Assembly (NCBI GenBank): GCA_022560025.1
Contig: JAFISE010000157.1
Coordinates: forward strand, 1 to 64,000
Origin: Stagonosporopsis chrysanthemi
Lineage: Eukaryota; Ascomycota; Dothideomycetes; Pleosporales; Didymellaceae
Length of the DNA: 64,000 nucleotides
Direction of reading: 5' to 3'
The notes below the pieces were generated by a model, which saw only the letters and a list, made by a program, of their open reading frames with translations, did no database searches and was not told the origin of the DNA. A program made the translations under genes and the position numbers. Below are positions 59,300 to 64,000 of this stretch, piece by piece (position 1 is the first letter of the stretch; every line of letters begins with the position of its first letter).

Positions 59300-59352
59300 T
59301 TTAGAGTATCTTGCATCTAGTAAATAACGCACTAGATACAAGATACTCTAAA
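59300..59352. repeat. Inverted repeat (22 nt arms, 9 nt loop) at the island border
   Basis: Arms 59300-59321 and 59331-59352 are complementary at 21 of 22 positions (arm begins TTTAGAGTATCTTG), with loop AAATAACGC. It lies exactly where normal DNA changes to RIP-altered DNA, so it may be a transposon terminus or a folded small MITE. Confidence 0.8.
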
Positions 59353-59779
59353 AAATAATACCTATTATAAAGTTATTCTTATTAAAGCTATAAGCATTAT
59401 TATCTAGAATGCTATAATGTACTCTATAGTAGGCTAGTAAATAGGTAGAAGTTAGGTAGGGGTTAAGTACTGTTACGTAATACTCTAACCTCTACCTAAC
59501 CTCTACCTACGCTAAGTTAATACTAAGTAAGCAGAAGTTAAGTTGTCTTCTCTTAAAGTTAAAGTAAAGTAGAAGTTGTACTAATATTATAGAAGATTTT
59601 ATCCTATAGTAAAAGAGCTAATTATTACTACCTATTATTATATACTATAGTAAGCTTACCTTAATAGAGTTATTCTATAGTAAGATAAGCTATTTATTAC
59701 AACTTAAAATTATATACTCTAGTAAGTACTCTTAACCTAACTTTAACCTAGGTCTATATACTTAACTTCTACTCTTACC
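59353..59779. repeat. MITE-like RIP repeat, interrupted by chromovirus C
   Basis: From 59430 it starts TAGGCTAGTAAATAGG like the MITE at 48177. A hairpin follows at about 59454-59505 (arms near GTTAGGTAGGGGTTA and its complement). About 59615-59779 is an inverted copy of 25975-26131. The repeat stops at 59779 where the LTR of chromovirus C begins, so C seems to have inserted into it. Confidence 0.6.
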
Positions 59780-60057
59780 TATAAGAACAAGCTGAGTTCT
59801 TTAAGCCTATCTTATATTACCTAACAACTACCTGACTTAGATCTGTCTTCTAACTGCTCCTTAGTACAGTCTTCCCTAAGCTTCTAGGTATAAGAGGAGA
59901 AGCCTCTACAGAGTTTAGATAGATAGTTTTAAAGTATCTTTTTGTACAAGACCTATAGGAATAGAGATCTAGTCTTGCAGTTTATCTTAGTGCTCCTATA
60001 CACCTTATAGCAGATACCTATGTAATTTAGACCCCTTTAGTATTCTGTGTTAATACA
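59780..60057 (+). repeat. 5' LTR of chromovirus C
   Basis: 278 nt, the same length and ends as the LTRs of copy A. It is followed by the same internal leader (ACTTTAAAACTTGTCCTAGC). Confidence 0.85.
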
Positions 60058-63000
60058 TTATACTTTAAAACTTGTCCTAGCTAGTAATAGCCTTATAATA
60101 ATATTGCTATAGTTTATTTAGTTATTTGCACAAGCGTAGCTAGGGTATCACGCCTAAACTAAACAAGTCTTTGAATTGTTTATACAATAGTTAGGATACT
60201 AGAGATCTCTTAACAACTAAAGCTTATAGGTTTAAAACTTCTTGTAACTTACTGCTCTAGAATTAACTTTAGAAAAGCTGCGTTAGATTGCGCTAAGATA
60301 GACACTTAGAGACTATTAATAACCTACCTAATTTAGATACAACTCTAATGTTAGGCACTACTACAGGACCTACTACTTAGTTCTAGAACTAATTAGAGGC
60401 TAGACGCCCTTAGGGCCCTATATTAGCACAACTGTCCCCTGCTAACAACAGATCTAATTTAGAGCTATTCTACTACAATCTCTTAGAAGAGATAGCCTAA
60501 CTGCAGTAGGAACTTGCTTAGTTACGTGCTAGTCTTGCTCTAGCAGATTGCCCTCTACTTACAATAGAAACACTACTAATAGGTATACTGCATTAATCTA
60601 CTATAAGGCAGCTATCTAAAGCTAGCTTAGTACTTACAGTATGCAAGAAGCTCTCTAAAAGGACCTCTAATATTAAGGTTCTTATAAATAGAAGTAACTC
60701 TACCTTTTAGCAATAGCGTACCTTTATTTAAGACTAACTTAATATTAATACAGACTACTATTAGAGTGTATGTACTTGTATAGCTCTTGTCTAGGGTTAT
60801 ACATCTAGATTAGCTAAAGAATACTTAGAACCTTAGTACCTTTCTAACAAGGAGACAGATTATTTTTACACTATAGAAGAGATAATTACGCTCCTTAAGA
60901 CATACTTTGTTACTAGGAACAAGCAGGCAGAAAGCTAAGCAGCCTTTAATTAACTCTAAATAGAGAAATTAGAAGCTTTCTCTGCTTTTAAGAGCTGCTT
61001 CCTTAGTGCAGCTATTAAAGAAAAGGTACTCTAATTAGAATAGTTTTACTACATATAGACTAAGATCTCTCTAAGTATTTAAGTACTTAATCTAGGCTTT
61101 AAGCAGCAATAGCATAATTTCTTCTCCTAAATAGTAGAACACCTAACTGCCTATAATATAGAAAGAAAGAACAACTCTACTACGCTGACCTATGCTGTTT
61201 TGCAACCTCTAAGATTAATAAGAACCTACTAGTTAGATGTAAAACAGAGCTCTGTTATAACAAGCTAACAAGATTAGCCTTCTTCTAGCTAATCTACTTA
61301 CTTTGCCTAGAGTACCCCTGTGCCCTGCCTACCTTCTAACACACCTGCACCTAAAAAGAATGTAACTTTAAGAGCTTGCTACAACTGTAAGAAGCTAGGA
61401 CACTTTACTAAAGATTGCACAGTACTCTACGTGCGCAAAATTAAGGTAGAATAAGAAGACTTTATTAATACTAAAGAAGACTTTAACAAGACCTATACAA
61501 CCTCTATAGGAAACAGTTCTGCCTAGAAGGATTACTCTACTTAGGCCTAAACTAATATAATCTATCTAATTTCTTACTGTCTTATTTGTTTAGTAGTCTT
61601 TATTTCCTTACCTTTACTATTCTTTGTAACTAAGGGTTTAGTATTTAACTCTGCTCCTTAGTTAACACTAGCGCCTAAGGACTTTTGTTTTTAAACTCTA
61701 ATATTGCACCTTCTATCTCTACTTTACTTTATAAACCTATCTAAAAACTACTCTTCTTAGTTTAGGTTAAAGAGTTCTAGGATTAAATTACTTCTCTAGT
61801 AACCTAGTACATACAGTTACACCTTATAGTCAATAGCTAGAAGGTATACAACTGCCCTTTTATTATTATAGATCTTAGATTACAATATTGCATTATTAAA
61901 ATTAAATAGCTTAAGCGCTTTAAGCTATAACTTGATACAGATAGGTCTTAGTTAATATAGCCTGCTAAATACTCTTAATTATATAACCTTGCGCTGCCTC
62001 TATTAATAACTTTGCAACAACCTCTTAGTAAAGGCGAAGCCTAACAGGACGTAGAGCGACAAGATGCTCTATAGGAACAGAAAGAGTATTAGCAACAACG
62101 CAGCTCTAGTACAACTGTTTAACGCATAAGAGGCATATTAAAGTTGCCTAAGTTTTGTTTGCAACCTCTAGTGCTACCTAACAAAGCAGTAAACATCTCT
62201 GTAACTGCGCTGACTAAGATTGCTACTATTACTGCGCTCTTAGCTAACACTTTCTACTTCTTAATAAAGAAACTGCAAAACAAGTTCTTTATAACTAATC
62301 TGTACAAGATTAATTGTATTATAGAAGAGAAGCGTAACTAAGATAACCTTAACAACGCTTAACTAATCTAGGAACGCTTACTAGCTTAATACTCTTAGTA
62401 TGCTAATGTGTTTAGTAAGGCAGAAGCTAAAAGCCTTCTAGATTACTGCCCTTACAACTACAAGATTGTTCTAGAAGAACCTTTGCCTAACTACTATTCT
62501 CTCTTGTACAAATAGAATCTTAAAGAACTTAAGGCAACTAAGAAGTTTGTACAGGATTAACTCTAATATAGTTAGATTAAATACAGCTAAAGCCTATTTG
62601 CATTACTTGTGCTGTATATACAAAAACTAAATAGAAGCCTGTGTATCTATATAGACTATTGCAAATTAAATAATTTAACTTGCAAAGACTTTTATCTAAT
62701 ACTCTACATAGACAACCTGCTTGCACAACTATCTAAGGCAAAAATATTTACAAAGTTTAATATTTAATTAGCTTTTAACTAAATCTGTATAGATCCTGCT
62801 TCTAAAGAGTATACTATATTCTAGATGCGTTATAGCACATATAAGTGCAAGGTCTTACTATTTAGTTTGTGTAATAGCTCTGCTACGTACCAACGCTATA
62901 TAAACAACGTTCTAATTAACTACTTAGATAACTTCTATATTGCTTACTTAGACAACATCTTTATCTACTCTAAAGACGCTTAGACTTACTAGATATATAT

Positions 63001-64000
63001 TAAAAAGGTTCTAGAACGTCTTTGCTCTGCAGGCCTATAAGTTAATATTAAGAAAAGTAAATTCTATATAACTTGCACTTAGTACCTTAGGTATATCTTT
63101 ACAAACAAAGGCATTAAGGTAGATCCTAAGAAGGTACAGGTTTTAGCAGACTAGAAGCTACCTACAACTATAACAGGTGTAAAATTGTTCTTAGGCTTTA
63201 CTAGTTTCTATTAACAATTTGTGCCTAAGTTCTCTTAGATAGCAAAACCTTTAATTATGTTGCAGAGTCTGTTAAATGCCTTTAAATAGACTCTAGACTG
63301 CTAGGCTAGCTTTAAGAAGCTTAAACAGAGTCTATTAGCTATCCTAACACTGTGCTACTTTAACCTAGACCTTAAAACAAAGCTTAAGACTAACGTATTA
63401 GATAGAGTAGTAGCTAGCGTTATGTCTTAGAAACACGCAGACAACTGCTAGTACTCTACAGCGTTCTATAGCTATTCCCTATTAGGTTTAGAGCTTAACT
63501 AGGAGATCTATAACAAAGAGCTCTTTGCTATCTTCTAGGCCTTTAATAAGTAGAGAGCAGAGCTAACGTCTATGCTGAATTAGATCTGTGTCTACTCTAA
63601 CTACTGTTCTCTAGAATATTTTATAACTACTAAAGTCTTAAATGCCTAACAAGCTAGGTAGGCAGAGGTACTTGCTCTGTTTAACTTCTAAATTAAGTAC
63701 ACCCTAGGGAAGAACAACAAGAGGGCTAATATCTTTAGTCAAAGAGAGCAAGACCTAGCTAACCTTAAGACAGCTTAGGAGGATAATTGCTTCTAAGTAA
63801 TTTTAGGTCCCTAACAACTCTATAACTATATTAACTCTAATCTTGCCTAAGTCTATCTTTTATATTCCTTAGTACACACTATCTGCACCTTGCAGCTAGA
63901 GATGTAGTTAGACTCCTTAGAACTAATTAAAGCTATACTGCAATATAATTGCTAGGCCTTTAAAAAAAAGCAAAAATCTCTAACTTCTAGTTATTAGATC
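59780..64000 (+). mobile_element. Ty3/gypsy chromovirus copy C (cut by window end)
   Basis: 5' LTR 59780-60057 (278 nt, TATAAGAACAAGC to AATACA). The internal region is colinear with copies A and B as far as the start of the integrase region at the window end. The gag zinc knuckle near 61376-61417 is intact (C-Y-N-C-K-K-L-G-H-F-T-K-D-C), whereas it is degraded in A and B, so copy C is less mutated here. Pol relics include the pre-RT segment at 62144-62341, YLDNIFIYS near 62945-62970, and RNase H at about 63350-63700. Gln/Trp codons are still widely TAA/TAG; it is inactive. Confidence 0.88.

Overview
The window comes from a filamentous ascomycete (Pezizomycotina, most likely a Dothideomycete). 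Genes carry short 47-69 nt GT-AG introns and encode fungal-type proteins: mitochondrial Nfs1, ESCRT-I Vps23, a Caf16-type ABC ATPase, a DUF3176 membrane protein and a PTH11-like seven-TM protein. The GC-equilibrated gene DNA is interrupted by very AT-rich blocks in which almost every coding relic has TAA/TAG stops at former Gln or Trp codons. That is the signature of repeat-induced point mutation (RIP, CpA to TpA).

Layout. 1-11.3 kb is core gene space: NFS1 (+), a four-TM protein (-), VPS23 (-, five exons), a DUF3176 protein (+) and a CAF16-like ATPase (-). 11.3-23.3 kb is sparser accessory space: a secreted GH43 arabinanase (+), a PTH11-like seven-TM protein (+), a doubtful small secreted ORF, a Baeyer-Villiger-type FAD monooxygenase (+) and an aquaporin pseudogene. 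The aquaporin's 3' half runs into the RIP block. 23.3-48.9 kb is an AT-rich transposon block. In it, a Fot1/pogo element sits inside a Ty3/gypsy chromovirus (A), A sits inside a second copy (B), and B sits inside an older pair of LTR-like repeats that encloses a minus-strand gypsy protease relic. A small hAT-like MITE lies at the right edge. 59.3 kb to the end is a second RIP block with a third chromovirus copy (C), cut by the window end.

The most interesting part is the ~10 kb gene island at 48.95-58.95 kb, walled in by these transposon blocks. It holds two intact DIT1/PvcA-family isocyanide synthase genes with the same intron positions, a secreted amidase, an MFS (monocarboxylate-type) transporter, a broken DJ-1/PfpI gene most like isocyanide hydratase, and a broken PRISE-like reductase. 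I read this as a partly decayed isocyanide (isonitrile) biosynthetic cluster. The synthases would make an isocyanide from an amino acid, the MFS protein would export it, the DJ-1 protein would once have detoxified it to a formamide, and the amidase could act on an amide product. The family assignments are well supported by the sequence; the pathway is inference.

Exon boundaries were placed by hand from GT-AG sites, frame continuity and family similarity. No alignment or search was run, so boundaries inside the RIP blocks are approximate unless a repeat pair fixes them.
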